Assembly (NCBI GenBank): GCA_964017145.1
Contig: CAXHKQ010000354.1
Location: forward strand, 1-41,724
Length of the DNA stretch: 41,724 nt
DNA from: Agrocybe praecox
Taxonomy: Eukaryota > Basidiomycota > Agaricomycetes > Agaricales > Agrocybaceae
Direction of reading: 5' to 3'
The stretch's first letter is position 1; each line of letters opens with the position of its first letter. The position numbers and the translations under genes were made by a program. Below are positions 1-11,150 of the stretch, piece after piece. The notes under the pieces are model-generated. The model was not told where the DNA came from. It was given only the letters and a program-made list of their open reading frames with translations, and did not search any database.

Positions 1-150
1 ATGCATTTTTAAAGGTCTTATAAATCATTATAAATTACTAGAACCTATATCCACCTCTTTTTTGTGGCAAAAAAGCGCCCAAAACATGAGAAATCAGACA
101 ATGTAGCCTTTTAGGCATTTAATCATGTGAGATATTCCAAACCCACATTT

Positions 151-245
151 GATAAAATAAGATAAGATAATGATAAGATAATGATAAGATAATGATAAGA
201 TAAGATATGATATGATATGATATGATAAGATATGATAAGATAACT
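151..245. repeat. GATAA/GATAT microsatellite
   Basis: Imperfect tandem run of GATAA and TGATA units in AT-rich DNA. It is simple sequence; it also contains many WGATAR words, the consensus bound by fungal GATA factors, but nothing shows that it is used that way. Confidence 0.9.
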
Positions 246-366
246 ACTATCTAGATAAGATATTTATTAAAATAGCTACAAGTCAGATAAGATATTCAAA
301 GCATAGCCACAGTAAAATAAAACATTACAGTATAGCCACACATCAGATTAGATCTAGTGACATTGT

Positions 367-540
367 CACACTTTTTCTAAAAATGTTTTTGGGTCTTTAT
401 TTAGAAGGGTAGAAATGTTTTATATTGTAAAATGTTTTAAAATATGCTAAAATGTTTCAAAGTGCAAAAACATTTTAAAGGACAAAAATGTTTTAAAAGA
501 AATGTTTTGTGCAAAAATGTTTCTACAAAAACATTCTAAA
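367..540. repeat. Clustered AAAATGTTTT words in both orientations
   Basis: About ten copies of AATGTTT or its complement AAACATT lie in 170 bp, irregularly spaced and in both orientations. Such clusters are typical of subterminal regions of DNA transposons, but no end was identified. The stretch 1-574 holds no gene that I can support. Confidence 0.55.
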
Positions 541-590
541 GGGCCTATTAGGTTGTTTATTTATCAGAAATTAATCAACCTAATAGGTCC
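541..590. terminator. Hairpin at the 3' end of gene A
   Basis: The 15-nt arms 541-555 and 576-590 are complementary with one mismatch (core CCTATTAGGTTG / CAACCTAATAGG) and a 20-nt loop. The right arm includes the last codons and stop of gene A. It could shape the mRNA 3' end or be a remnant of a transposon end. Confidence 0.45.
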
Positions 591-1354
591 TTACTGTGGT
601 TCACTGAAGTGGTATTATATTCTGTACGTAACTCTTGGCCTGGAATGTGCACCAGTCCCAGCACATCTTGTTTAGTCAAGTATGTTCCAAATGACCATTG
701 CTGCTCTGCTGGTATTTTATCCTTTCTGGAATTGAAAAGGGATTTGCTCTTTTGCATGATCTTCAATGCGGTTGCACCTTTTTCATTCCTATTGATAGGT
801 CCTGGCACCGGCGTGTCAAGTGTTTCCTTGTGCATGATTGTTTCCAGAAGCAGATACAATGTGGTAGTTCGACGTGCTGCAACTTGAACCTTTGCCTCCT
901 TTGTGCGCCGCTGACCATTGACAACATTGAGTAAATCCTTTAGATGTTGGGTAGAGTGTGTGGCAATTTTCCTATAGGTCGCATTTGCGCCATCGCCAGT
1001 GCCGCCCACAGCGCCGCCAAGGTGCTCTGCTGAGAGTTGGGGATTGGGAACTATGATTATCGAGGATTGAGAACGTTCTTCAATTTCGAGTTCCTTGGTA
1101 TAATGATCCACACAATCGAATATATTCTCGCATGTCAGCAGCCAATTTCTTCCAGGTTCCTTGGATGCAGTCCACCACTGCAGATGATACTTCTGGACCA
1201 CCTTGCCAAATTCTTCGCCCGTTCCGGCCTCAATGATTTGCACAAATTTGGATTCAAAAGAGACAGGCAGATGTTCCGGCCTTAACACTAATAAACCATC
1301 AACCAGGGAACGTATCACCAGTGGGATATCAACCACGCGACCAACAGCAGTCAT
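575..1354 (-). CDS. Gene A, lineage-specific protein of unknown function (259 aa)
   Basis: Single-exon reading frame with ATG at 1354-1352 and TGA at 577-575. The protein is soluble, without signal peptide or membrane segment, fairly charged, with a Trp-containing stretch near residues 59-74 (QWWTASKEPGRNW) and a Gly/Ala-rich patch near 113-125. I do not recognise a domain. It is head-to-head with gene B; the roughly 250-370 bp between their starts would hold both promoters. Its composition and GGCGCC-type words resemble genes B-D, suggesting that the four belong to one lineage-specific set. The lack of introns, length and codon-like composition support a real gene, but transcription is unproven. 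Confidence 0.6.
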   Translation of the reverse strand: MTAVGRVVDIPLVIRSLVDGLLVLRPEHLPVSFESKFVQIIEAGTGEEFGKVVQKYHLQWWTASKEPGRNWLLTCENIFDCVDHYTKELEIEERSQSSIIIVPNPQLSAEHLGGAVGGTGDGANATYRKIATHSTQHLKDLLNVVNGQRRTKEAKVQVAARRTTTLYLLLETIMHKETLDTPVPGPINRNEKGATALKIMQKSKSLFNSRKDKIPAEQQWSFGTYLTKQDVLGLVHIPGQELRTEYNTTSVNHSKDLLG

Positions 1355-1697
1355 TATCCCAATATAGGAGGTTATGACGTGCTATAGATCTATGAATGTT
1401 TTGTAATATGACACTATAGAGATAAGGCTTACAAGTTCTGTTTGGAGGTAAAGCTGCATCCATTTAACATTGCGAGATGGGGCCCGCAGTATGCCAGCCA
1501 GGATGGCCCGGCACCGTGACTCGCCGTAATAGATGCACTCTTAATGCTTATTTTTTCTGATTAAACACCTTGATCAAAGTGCTCGAAGGAATTTTTTGGA
1601 AATGGGGCTACTTTCACTAAGCTTTGTTTTGTCCAAAAGTGAGGCCGGTGTTTGGGGCATCCAAGTGTAAGTTCATTGTAACAACATATGGGTTGTA

Positions 1698-3075
1698 TTG
1701 ATTATTCTTCACAGACATGATAACATGGCGGCACTACTTGGGGTTAAGGCGGATACATTTGAGCGCAAGAATGAGGATCTCGTTGTTGAATGGGAACGTC
1801 ATATTTTTGCTTACCTGGAACACCTTCTTGAACTCAAGGATGGGAGTAAGCCCAGATTCAATTATCGTGCAACTGAATCATATGCACAGTATATCCAGAT
1901 GGACCGGGCCACAGGTTATTCTAAAATTGCTGCCATTCTGTGCAATGGAAAAGTCTCAAAGGGAGATTATGAAGCTGTTTTTCGCAAATATCTCTCTATA
2001 CAATATGGTGAGTGTTGTGTTAATACCAAATTTACTTAGAGCGGCGCTCATGTCGGCGCAATTATCTCAATTATCTCAATTTCTAGAAATTGCTTCGGGG
2101 CGGAGCCAACCTGTTCCTTACGGTGCAATTTTGGAGGAACCCAAGAAATTCTTCGACAAGAGATATCTGCCAAAAAATTGGAAGTTTAAAGACCCCCGCA
2201 ATCTGACAATGGAAGAGATGAAGATATTTTTTGACCACATCTGGGAACGTCAGGAAACATATGCATTGGAACAAGTCTTTCGCTTCAAAAGAGTTACCAG
2301 CAAGCGGCGCAAAGGAGATTTAATAGACGCACCATACCCTGAAAAGAATGAAGGTGACGATGCAGGTGCTGAGCTAGCAGTGCCTGACCGGCAGGTGGCT
2401 GATCCCTTAATTGCTGTACTATTAAAACGCAAGTCCAGAAATGCACCAGGACCTCACGAGGAAATCCTAGATATGCGCGGGCTTTATGTGATACCGCCTT
2501 CGCAAAGAAGTTCTCAATCAGCTACACCAATGCCAAATGCAGGCGCGCCGCCACACACACCACCATTAGAAAATGCTGATATCAATGACATGGAGGTGGA
2601 TGATACTTCATATCCAACGGATGAAGAGTGCATTGACCCTACGCTGTTGCACGAGATGCACAATGCGCCCCAGATCCCGCCGCCGTCTAGTGAGCATCCT
2701 TTCCATCAAGCTATAACACAAACATTGCCATTACCAACAAGGGAGGCGAATAATGATAACGGGCTTCCTTCAATCTTTACTTCTCCAAATGATCCTTTGC
2801 CACACAGGCAAAACATGATCTCGCAGCCAACTAGTGGTCAATTTGTAACCCCCGAGATTGATCACATTGATAGTGTTGAGGCAAATGCTGTGCAACTTGT
2901 GGCGCTTCCAGCGGCGCCGACATTGGATGGAATGCTTCCCAGCAGGCAATTAACACAAAAAATGCAAGGGAAGGGAAGAAAAAGGCTGGGTCCTGATGAT
3001 CAGGCACTTGAAGAGGCAACAAGATGGACAGTACCAGAGAAACATGTCCGCAAGCCAAGGCATAGAGAAGGATGA
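1698..3075 (+). CDS. Gene B, protein of unknown function with disordered C-terminal half (432 aa)
   Basis: Two exons, 1698-2007 and 2087-3075, joined by a phase-1 intron of 79 nt (GTGAGT...TTCTAG); the frame then runs to TGA at 3073-3075. The N-terminal ~190 residues look globular and helical (Trp-, Phe- and Tyr-rich); the rest is Pro/Asp/Glu/Ser-rich and probably disordered, with a basic tail (VRKPRHREG). No domain recognised. The start is uncertain: ATG 1698, ATG 1725 (MAALLGVK), or an upstream exon from ATG 1602 spliced with a 48-nt intron 1667-1714 (GTAAGT...CACAG), which keeps frame. It is divergent from gene A and convergent with gene C. Confidence 0.65.
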
Positions 3076-3239
3076 CCTTCTGATATTATTAGGCTCTACT
3101 TAATTTATGCCTTGCCAATATATGTATCTTAAGTTTACAAAGTACTTGTTTTTTTTGCTCAGTGTCTTATGTTACTCACTTAGTTGGTATCTTTCTGTGA
3201 ACAAGAAAACAAAGTGAGTATATTTAAACATATTTATAG

Positions 3240-3259
3240 GGGTGCACTGCCATGCACCC
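3240..3259. terminator. Short hairpin between convergent genes B and C
   Basis: GGGTGCA (3240-3246) pairs with TGCACCC (3253-3259) across a 6-nt loop, in the 290-bp gap where B and C converge. It may help 3'-end formation; this is inference only. A run of 13 G (3312-3324) follows at the edge of a GC-rich block. Confidence 0.3.
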
Positions 3260-3364
3260 AAATTAGATTCTGTAGCAAAGAGGTGTATATACAATAGCAA
3301 AAAGAACCGGCGGGGGGGGGGGGGCGCCGCCACCAGCCAAAGACAAAAAATGAATTAACACCAC

Positions 3365-6149
3365 TCAGGTTTCACCCTCTGGCTCACCATAATCAACTAA
3401 ATCCTCAAGCATCGCATTCGTTGCATTACTGATTGAGGTTGAAGAAAGGGGAATGGGCAAAAGTTGCGAACTGGTACTGTGACCAGGGAAAACATTGTCC
3501 TGCATGGAGGCAGTCGACATGGGGGCAGTGTTGGCAGCAGCGACGATTGTATCAGCAGAGAAGGCGGGTGCGGTGGTGTTGGCAGTGTTGTCGTTGTCAT
3601 TGAGGGTGGTGTCGTTGAGGGTGGTGGTGTCGATAGCGATGTCAAATGCAGGGGCGAGGCTGGTTGTGGGGTCAAGGGCGGTCTCATCGAGGGTCTTACC
3701 AGCAGTGGGAGTGTAACTGTTGGTAACCTCAGCAGTGGCAGCAGCGACAGAAGCGGCGCGAGTAGGATCAACTGGAAGCACATCGCCAGTGCCCAGTGAG
3801 AAGACTGGTTGCGGCTCGGGGGCGACAGAGGCGGCACGAGTAGGATTGACTGGAGGCACATCGCCAGTGCCCAGTGAGAAGGCTGGTTGCGGCTCGGAGG
3901 TCGTTCCATCATGCATGACCCAATCTTCCTCTCTGGTGTTGGCCACATCCTGTGTCATTTGTGTGTCGCTGTCAGTATCTCCTTGCGCGTCCTCAGTGGA
4001 AATGCCACTAGGTGGGTCAACAAACTCATCCAGGGGCATAGCAACGGTGTTGGCGTCCATGTCTTGTTCGGAGTTGTTGCCCTCAGCATTGTTATCCTTG
4101 TCGCTACTACGTGAGCTTGTGCTACTGGAGCTGCTGTAAACCTCAGCCAGAGAGCGGTCGGCGACGGTGGCGGCGCCTTCATTCCGGTTCTGGGTGTTTG
4201 AATTGCGCTCTTCTGCCGCCTTCAGCATCGTCTTCATCAACGTGTCAATTTTACCGAGCCACTTGGAATTGTTTTGTGCTTCTGCCAGGGCCAAATTTGC
4301 GATGCCCCTGATTTCTGCCATCTCCCCTGATGTGTCAGGCTGTGCCACCTTGAGAGTGTTGACCTCGCTGTGTAGGGTTTCGACTTTTTTTTGCAGCTTG
4401 TTGGCGGCAGTCTTCATGTTGCTTTTCTCCAACTTCAACTTGTCTATGGCAAGGTTGTTTTTTGTCTCAACCAACAAGATTCGACTTTCTGCCTTAGCCA
4501 GCAAATCTGCAAGGTTGGAATTTTCCCGCTCTTTCTTTGCAAGCTTGGATTCCAAATCAAGAATGCAGCGCTCGATGGCGGTGCTACCTTCCGCTCCTAT
4601 TCGAACCAGTCTGTCAAAATTATTATAGCTGAACAATAACGAAACTCACCTTTTTCTGCTATAACAATCTTGACACCCTCTTTCTCAGCCTTGGGCTTCA
4701 CTGCCGACATTTGGAATGTCGCCTCCTTGGGCATGAAGGCTGGTAACCCATACCAAATGCATCGCTTCTTCCCCGTTGTGCACTCCACACATGCGACGCC
4801 AATGAGGCCATCGTCACCAATCTTGAACGAGGAGGTGTTTGGCAGCTTGGGTGAGCATCTCTTGCCCTTTTTTCTGCAACGTTCGCATTGGGATGGGCGG
4901 CCATACGTTGTGAGGTGATGAACCTTTGCCTCAATGGTTGGGCCAACTAATAAAATAGGCGGACGTGCATCAACCTTGTCATTGTTGTCGCTCTCGTGCT
5001 CGTCATTCTCCTCGCCGCTGACTGACTCAGCATCGCTTTCATCTTGACGTTTGCGTTTATGGAGCGCCTGGGACGCCGCTGCGCGCGCCGACGATTGATT
5101 TATTTTCTCCTTCTTGACCTTGAGGGTTGTGATTGGCGCCGCTGTCACCGGCGCCTTCAATACACGCTTGACGTTTTCCATAACCTGACAATCACTGTCT
5201 GTTGCTGGCTCGGGGGTTGCTTCCTTTTGCTTCCCTTTTCCCTTCTTTTGTTTGCGGGATTCCATTGTTGTCGCTGCAGGGCCGTCAATGTCATCTTCAA
5301 CTGGTGCGATCTCGCGAATTTTCTTCTTAGGCGGCTCCTCTTGGTCTATACATCATCGTTGTATATTTAGTAATGTCTAATGAATATGTATTCCACTTAC
5401 GCTTTTTTGGTTTCTGCACGGGTGCCTTGGGAGGAGGCGCCGCTACATCTGCCACCACCGTGCTTGATTTTTGTTTTTGTTTGGGTTTTGGTTTTCCCTT
5501 GGAAGTCATGCTTGCAGAGGCAGCCTGTTCACTGATGTCAGTGGTACTACTCTTGCTTTTTGTCGAATTTGTTTCGCCGCCAATAGCGCCGCCGCGTTGT
5601 CTGTTCGGTATGTCAACATAAACACGAGAACGTACTTTTGCTGCCACTTCTGCCTTTTCAATGGCTGCCTGCACTTTGGCTTCGATCTCTTCTTGGGTAG
5701 CGCCGCCAGTTGCGGCGCGCGACGTACTTGCTTTCGCTTCTAACCTGTGCATGCTGACAGTGTGAGTGGCAGCACCAGTTCCAAGCCCCTGCCCATCTTC
5801 CACACTAGGGTGACTTTTGACGATGTTCTTGATAGCGAGACTAAGGTTAGCCCCATCATTCTCACATTGCCTGTATGTGCTGAGTACTTTGGCCAGCAAG
5901 GTGTGGCCCCCGATGGCTGGGTGATCAGCAAGGGCTGGATCTTCCTTCATTGCACGTTTCACCAGATGCCGCTTGAGTAAATAGCATTTACTTTGGGTCA
6001 TGTAATTGAATGGCTGATCATCTGCTTACCACTTTTTCATTCAAGGACCCCAAGATAGAAACATGTATATTTTTGGCAAGCGCTGTGTCCAGTTCCTCCT
6101 CGTAAGATTTCATCTTCTCCGTGATATATTTGTCATCATATTTCGGCAT
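3365..6149 (-). CDS. Gene C, Zn2Cys6-like cysteine cluster plus coiled-coil protein (872 aa)
   Basis: Model complement(join(3365..4596, 4650..5345, 5401..5971, 6030..6149)), 2,619 nt, in frame throughout; introns of 53, 55 and 58 nt start GTGAGT, GTAAGT and GTAAGC. Residues ~230-350 are Lys/Ala-rich and basic. Residues ~384-426 carry two CX2CX6C clusters (QCERCRKKGKRC ... ACVECTTGKKRC) separated by 21 residues; the spacing inside each half fits fungal Zn2Cys6 DNA-binding domains, but the linker is longer than the usual 5-12. Residues ~465-590 form a coiled coil, followed by an acidic, Ser/Thr-rich tail with a tandem 26-residue duplication (SLGTGDV...NPTRAASVA). A nuclear DNA-binding or chromatin role is inference. 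The first exon and its acceptor (CTCAAG) are the weakest part. Confidence 0.6.
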
Positions 6150-6384
6150 GATGTGTCAAGATGCGCCGTGTTTGGAAACGTCTAACGGGAAGGGGAATAA
6201 GAAATAGAAGATGGGAAGCGGAATGAGACTGAGTGGGGTTGGAAAAATGGAGGGATTAGTCGTCTAAATCGACGTTCCAAATCCAACATCACGTAGTCAC
6301 GTCACATGACTAATCATGACTAATATGTGTTCAGTGACACAATTTTGTTTCTATTTTTTCTATCTTTATCAACCTTCCCTATTC
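6150..6384. promoter_or_regulatory. Divergent promoter region of genes C and D
   Basis: The 235 bp between the ATGs of C (6149) and D (6385) must serve both genes. No convincing TATA box is seen; the D-proximal side is pyrimidine-rich (CTATTTTTTCTATC), common just upstream of fungal transcription starts. A CACGT(A/C) repeat (ATCACGTAGTCACGTCACATGAC, given here in part) lies near 6290-6310. Confidence 0.4.
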
Positions 6385-6771
6385 ATGGCAGAATCAAGCA
6401 AGAAAGCCGGCAAGAAAACGAAGTCCAAGGAGACAAATCGCAAGGAAAAGGAGAAGGATACTAGCAACCTCGCCATGAAAACCCTGCCCCCCCTTCCCGT
6501 GGGTTATGTGGAACGCCCTGCAAAAGATGGCAAAACTTACATTTTGCCATCTTTTATGGTGGAAGACCTTGAGGCCAAGACTGCTGCATACAAGCGCAAA
6601 CTTCAAGTACAACTTCCAAAATGTTCTACGGGGGTGAGTGATTTGTTACATTCTGGCGGCGTGACAGGCGGCGCCTGGCAGCGCTTTCCCTCCTATATCA
6701 TCATTCCATATTTAAATTGTTCCATTGCAGAACGGTATTCCAGACAACTTGGACATCAGTGATCGCATTAC

Positions 6772-6780
6772 TGAGCTCGG
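6772..6780. repeat. Target-site duplication TGAGCTCGG, left copy
   Basis: Nine bases in exon 2 of gene D, repeated exactly at 12058-12066 on the other side of the element. Confidence 0.85.
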
Positions 6781-7106
6781 CAATACTTTACAGTCCCCCA
6801 CTGATTCCTGGTGGAGTCCAGTGGAGTCCACATAATCCCCTGGAGTCCAGTGGATTAGCATGTTTTTTGTGCAGGATTCCACTGGAGTCTGGTGGACTCC
6901 ACCAGACTCCAGTCAACCTTTGTGTAAACTTGTTGCTTACATGTTTTATGCAATGTCACTTATGTTAAAAAAACATAACATTCACCAAAATAATGAGATT
7001 CACACCGAAAAACATATTAAAAAGCAAAATTTAATTGATTAACTAAGAAATTCGTAATATACATGATTTTTATGTACTTATGTAATTATTTTTAATTTAA
7101 GAAAAT

Positions 7107-7250
7107 GGGGGGGAAGGAAATATGGAAAGGGGAGGGCAGAGGGCAGAGAAGGAGAGAAGAGGGGGATAGGGCGGAGAGAGGAGATGGCCGGGAGAAGAAA
7201 GAGAGAGAAGGCAGGGTAGAGGGGGGGATGAAACTTGGAGGGGAGAGACA
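7107..7250 (+). repeat. Polypurine tract
   Basis: About 140 bp that is almost only A and G on the plus strand (GGGAAGG, GGAGAGAAG words). It is low-complexity DNA able to form triplexes; the ORFs over it are artefacts of composition. Confidence 0.8.
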
Positions 7251-7413
7251 GTGGGGCCGCCTGTGCCCAGCAGGGGTGAGCAAGAAGACGACGTGGACAG
7301 GGTACTTACCGTTGCCCTAAACGCCCCTCTCCTCACCTTGCCACGTCATGCCCTTGCCCCCAACCCCGGCCCCTCGTGTTCGTCGGTGTCGCCACGCTCG
7401 TCCACCAGCATGT

Positions 7414-8235
7414 CGCAGCCTTGTCTGGTAGATTCATGTATCAATCCCGGCAATATGCACTTTTTTTGATACATCATACAGGGCAGTTGCCCACCCCGGC
7501 AGTGATATATCACAATGTCGCAGGCAGAGAGCAGTTGGTGTTGCCAAACATGAATAAACATTGCTGTTTTTTATGTTTTCGGACAGTAATTAGCCGCTGC
7601 AGGCGTAGTGGTTATGTTTTTTGTTGCGATATGTCAGATATATGTTCTATATATATTTTATGTTTTTTTGATGCCCTTTGCGTGCCTAAAAATGGACGGG
7701 ATTGGATAGATTAGAAAACATACAACCAGATGACGTGTTATTTATAGACGGACACAGGAAACAGTGTCCCCGAAGTGCCCGACGCTGTAATTGGGCTCCT
7801 GCGCTGCGTCGGGCATCGTTCGGGGTGCGGCAAAAGCGCAGAAATAATGTAGGGATATGTTTTGATTTTTTGGGGCGCTTTGCGCCATCAACAGAGGGCG
7901 GGAGGGGATGGATTGCAAAACATAAAACCGGATGACGTGTTATTTTTAGTGTGCATTGATCATTTCTGGCGTTGCACTATTTTTATTTATGATATCATCA
8001 TTTTTGGTACTATATTTAATTTATATACTATTTATCATAGGGCTAGATTAGATTAGATATCCAAAAAAGCGAACTGTCTACTTTTGTTTTGAGCGGCAGT
8101 TCCCTATTCGGCAATTACTACTATTTTCGGATGTTCTTCTTACAACATGTGAATTTAAAAATAAAATAAAACATATATTTGACTACTAATGTGTTTTACA
8201 AAATTTTATCTACTAATGGACGGAGTGAGGGGAAG
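7414..8235 (+). repeat. 822-bp inverted repeat, left arm
   Basis: Starts CGCAGCCTTGTCTGG and ends GGAGTGAGGGGAAG; its reverse complement is 10329-11150, the same length, and all parts compared are identical. The arm holds two diverged direct copies of a GATGACGTGTTATTT(A/T)TAG block (near 7730 and 7932) and a local palindrome TGCCCGACGC...GCGTCGGGCA around 7778-7817. It has no long ORF of its own. Confidence 0.9.
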
Positions 8236-8860
8236 TACGCCTGGTCGTTGTGCTTGCCTGGTCTTCGTACTCGCCTGGTCGTTGTGCTTGCCTTGTCGTA
8301 CTCGTTCTCGCCTTGTTGTTTACGTGCTCGCCTGGTCCTGTTCGTCCTCTTGATGGCACATACGCGCTCGTGCCCACCCCCTGGCACCTACGCCTCGTCG
8401 TCGTCGTCCTCACCTCGTCGTCCGCGTCCTCTTGCTGGCACCTACATGCTAGTGCTTACCTAGTGGCACCTACGCGATGGTGCCTACCAGCTCGCGGTCG
8501 TCCTCGCTTCGCCTCCCCCGTCTCGCCATTGGTCGTCCAAGTCGGTCGTCCTAAATCAACCCCGTGGTGATGGTGAGGGGCTGGGTGGCCGTGTCGTCCG
8601 TGGTGGTAGTGGTAGTGGTGATGGTGAGAGAGTAACGGGAGGAGCAGGGTATGTGTATGGACACACACAGTACATCATCGTTCGTCGTCGTCGCATCATC
8701 GATCGTGCGTTGTTGTTGTTCTTCGTTGTCGTGTTGTCGTCGTATTGTTGTCGTCGCGTCATCGATCCGCGTCGTGGTTATCCTAGGCACTGCCCACATC
8801 CCTATCGAGAGGGGAGGGGCCAGGTGCGATGGGACGGCGTTTGCGGTGGTGGTGGGGGCT
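8236..8860. repeat. TCG/CGT-rich low-complexity spacer
   Basis: GC-rich degenerate repeats of CTCGCCTGGTCGT, TCGTCGTCGTC and GGTGGTGATGG type. ORFs in several frames reflect the trinucleotide periodicity; I see no gene. Confidence 0.7.
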
Positions 8861-8869
8861 TGACAACGA

Positions 8870-9548
8870 AGAATTCAACCATTAAATGGTTGATTCTTTC
8901 CAAATGCGGTATTTTCCCACGACGGCCCGGTCTATAACCGGGTCGAGCTCATCGTCGTGCACGACGATGACGGTAGAATACAAGTATTTTAGTAGAAATA
9001 AATATGCTATAAACTATAGTAGTATATATTAGACTACTTAAAACAATAAAACCAAAAAAAAATTATGTTTTTTGTTTGAAAACATTGGGATGTATGTATG
9101 TACAAGCCTTGCGTGGTGATTTCGTGCAAGCTCTCCACAAAATAAATTTTATTTCTACCTGGAAGACTGAAAAATGTACACTTTTAAATAAATACATTGA
9201 TTGTAACATATGTTAAGAGTATGAATGTAAAAAAAAATTAACCCTCAGGCTGAAGTACAATACGATAACCGTCGATGCGTAAATTATACATCGAAAGTTA
9301 ATACGAGCAACAGCCATATTCATACCGAGGATGGTTTTGTATGTTTTTTTTTGCTATGTTTCATTTTTTTATACGTATAAAGCATATATTACACTATCTA
9401 AGTACAATATACTGCTTACTTTGACCAACAGGTACTTGTATGCCCTCCCATCGTCGACCTCGTCAATGAACTCACACCGGTTATAGACTGGGCCGGCGTG
9501 GGAATCGCTGGATTTGGAAGAAATCAACCATCGTGATGGTTGATTTCT
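8870..9548. mobile_element. 679-bp palindromic MITE-like unit
   Basis: About 95 bp at each end are imperfect inverted repeats (AGAATTCAACCATTAAATGG... against AGAAATCAACCATCACGATG...), sharing TCTATAACCGG and TTCCAAAT words further in. Each tip is itself a small palindrome, TCAACCAT-N3/4-ATGGTTGA. The 480-bp interior is AT-rich and non-coding. No clear target duplication. It lies in the loop of the 822-bp inverted repeat. Confidence 0.7.
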
Positions 9549-9756
9549 GCCTTATCACCCACCACCACCATCGTCCTCGAACAACAAACAACCCCTCCCC
9601 TTTCGATAGGGATGTGGGCACCACCACTGCTATCTACCTCGACGGCAACGACGGCCGCTATGACAACGACGACCTCGACGAACACGGCAACCGCGACGAA
9701 CACGACAACGTCACGACGACAACGACTAGCCCAAGGCAGACGACTGCCACGAGCGC

Positions 9757-10180
9757 GACGGCTAGGACGTGGACGGTGGCTGGGTCGTGCACGACGGCTG
9801 GCCCAAGGACGACGACGTCTACCGCGAGCACGATGGCCATGTTGTGCACGACTGGCATGAACACAGCGGGTAGGGCATGGATGGTGGCTGGGTGGTGCAC
9901 GACGGCTGGCCCAAGGACGACGACGACGGCTACGAGCACGACGGCCATGTCATGCACAACTGGCATGAGCACGGCGGGTAGGGCATGGATGGTGACTGGG
10001 TGGTGCACGACAGCTGGCCCGACGACGACGACGACTACCGCGAGCACGATGGCCAGGACGTGCACGACTGCCACGAGCACAGCGGGTAGGGCGTGGATGG
10101 TGACTGGGTGGTGCATGACGGCTGGCCCAAGGACGATGACTACGAGCACGACGGCCAGGGCGTGCACGACTGCCATGAGC
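9757..10180. repeat. Tandem repeat, about 108-bp unit, four copies
   Basis: The word TGGGT(C/G)GTGCA recurs at about 9781, 9889, 9998 and 10105, giving a unit of about 108 bp. Because the unit is a multiple of three, long ORFs appear in several frames. One frame reads Asp/His/Gly/Trp-rich (VVHDGWP, HDGHVVHDWHEHSG) but has TAG at the same place in each unit. Confidence 0.8.
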
Positions 10181-10183
10181 ACG

Positions 10184-10300
10184 TTGGCTAGCGCGTGCAC
10201 GATGGCCAGGATGTGCACGATGGCGAGCGCGTGCACGATGGCCAGGATGTGCACGATGGCGAGCGCGTGGACGACGGCCAGGGCGTGCAAGAGCGAGAGG
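10184..10300. repeat. Tandem repeat, about 36-bp unit
   Basis: Units of GCGAGCGCGTG(C/G)ACGA(T/C)GGCC type repeat about three times, derived from the same words as the 108-bp repeat next to it. Confidence 0.65.
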
Positions 10301-10328
10301 ACCCCGTTCTCGTTGTCCCTCGCTCCCC

Positions 10329-11150
10329 CTTCCCCTCACTCCGTCCATTAGTAGATAAAATTTTGTAAAACACATTAGTAGTCAAATATATGTTTTATTT
10401 TATTTTTAAATTCACATGTTGTAAGAAGAACATCCGAAAATAGTAGTAATTGCCGAATAGGGAACTGCCGCTCAAAACAAAAGTAGACAGTTCGCTTTTT
10501 TGGATATCTAATCTAATCTAGCCCTATGATAAATAGTATATAAATTAAATATAGTACCAAAAATGATGATATCATAAATAAAAATAGTGCAACGCCAGAA
10601 ATGATCAATGCACACTAAAAATAACACGTCATCCGGTTTTATGTTTTGCAATCCATCCCCTCCCGCCCTCTGTTGATGGCGCAAAGCGCCCCAAAAAATC
10701 AAAACATATCCCTACATTATTTCTGCGCTTTTGCCGCACCCCGAACGATGCCCGACGCAGCGCAGGAGCCCAATTACAGCGTCGGGCACTTCGGGGACAC
10801 TGTTTCCTGTGTCCGTCTATAAATAACACGTCATCTGGTTGTATGTTTTCTAATCTATCCAATCCCGTCCATTTTTAGGCACGCAAAGGGCATCAAAAAA
10901 ACATAAAATATATATAGAACATATATCTGACATATCGCAACAAAAAACATAACCACTACGCCTGCAGCGGCTAATTACTGTCCGAAAACATAAAAAACAG
11001 CAATGTTTATTCATGTTTGGCAACACCAACTGCTCTCTGCCTGCGACATTGTGATATATCACTGCCGGGGTGGGCAACTGCCCTGTATGATGTATCAAAA
11101 AAAGTGCATATTGCCGGGATTGATACATGAATCTACCAGACAAGGCTGCG
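10329..11150 (-). repeat. 822-bp inverted repeat, right arm
   Basis: Reverse complement of 7414-8235, no length difference. The bases immediately outside both arms read TGT, which could be a 3-bp target duplication of a nested element, but a chance match is quite possible. Confidence 0.9.

Noticed and set aside
7702..8056. 77-aa and 64-aa ORFs duplicated in both 822-bp arms
   Set aside because: Their conservation is explained by the identity of the arms; the products have no motif and no coding-type start region.
9533..10351. 272-aa ORF on the plus strand and a 210-aa ORF on the minus strand
   Set aside because: Both run over the 108-bp and 36-bp tandem repeats; open frames follow from unit lengths divisible by three. 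Products are Thr/Ala- or Val/Ala-rich low complexity.
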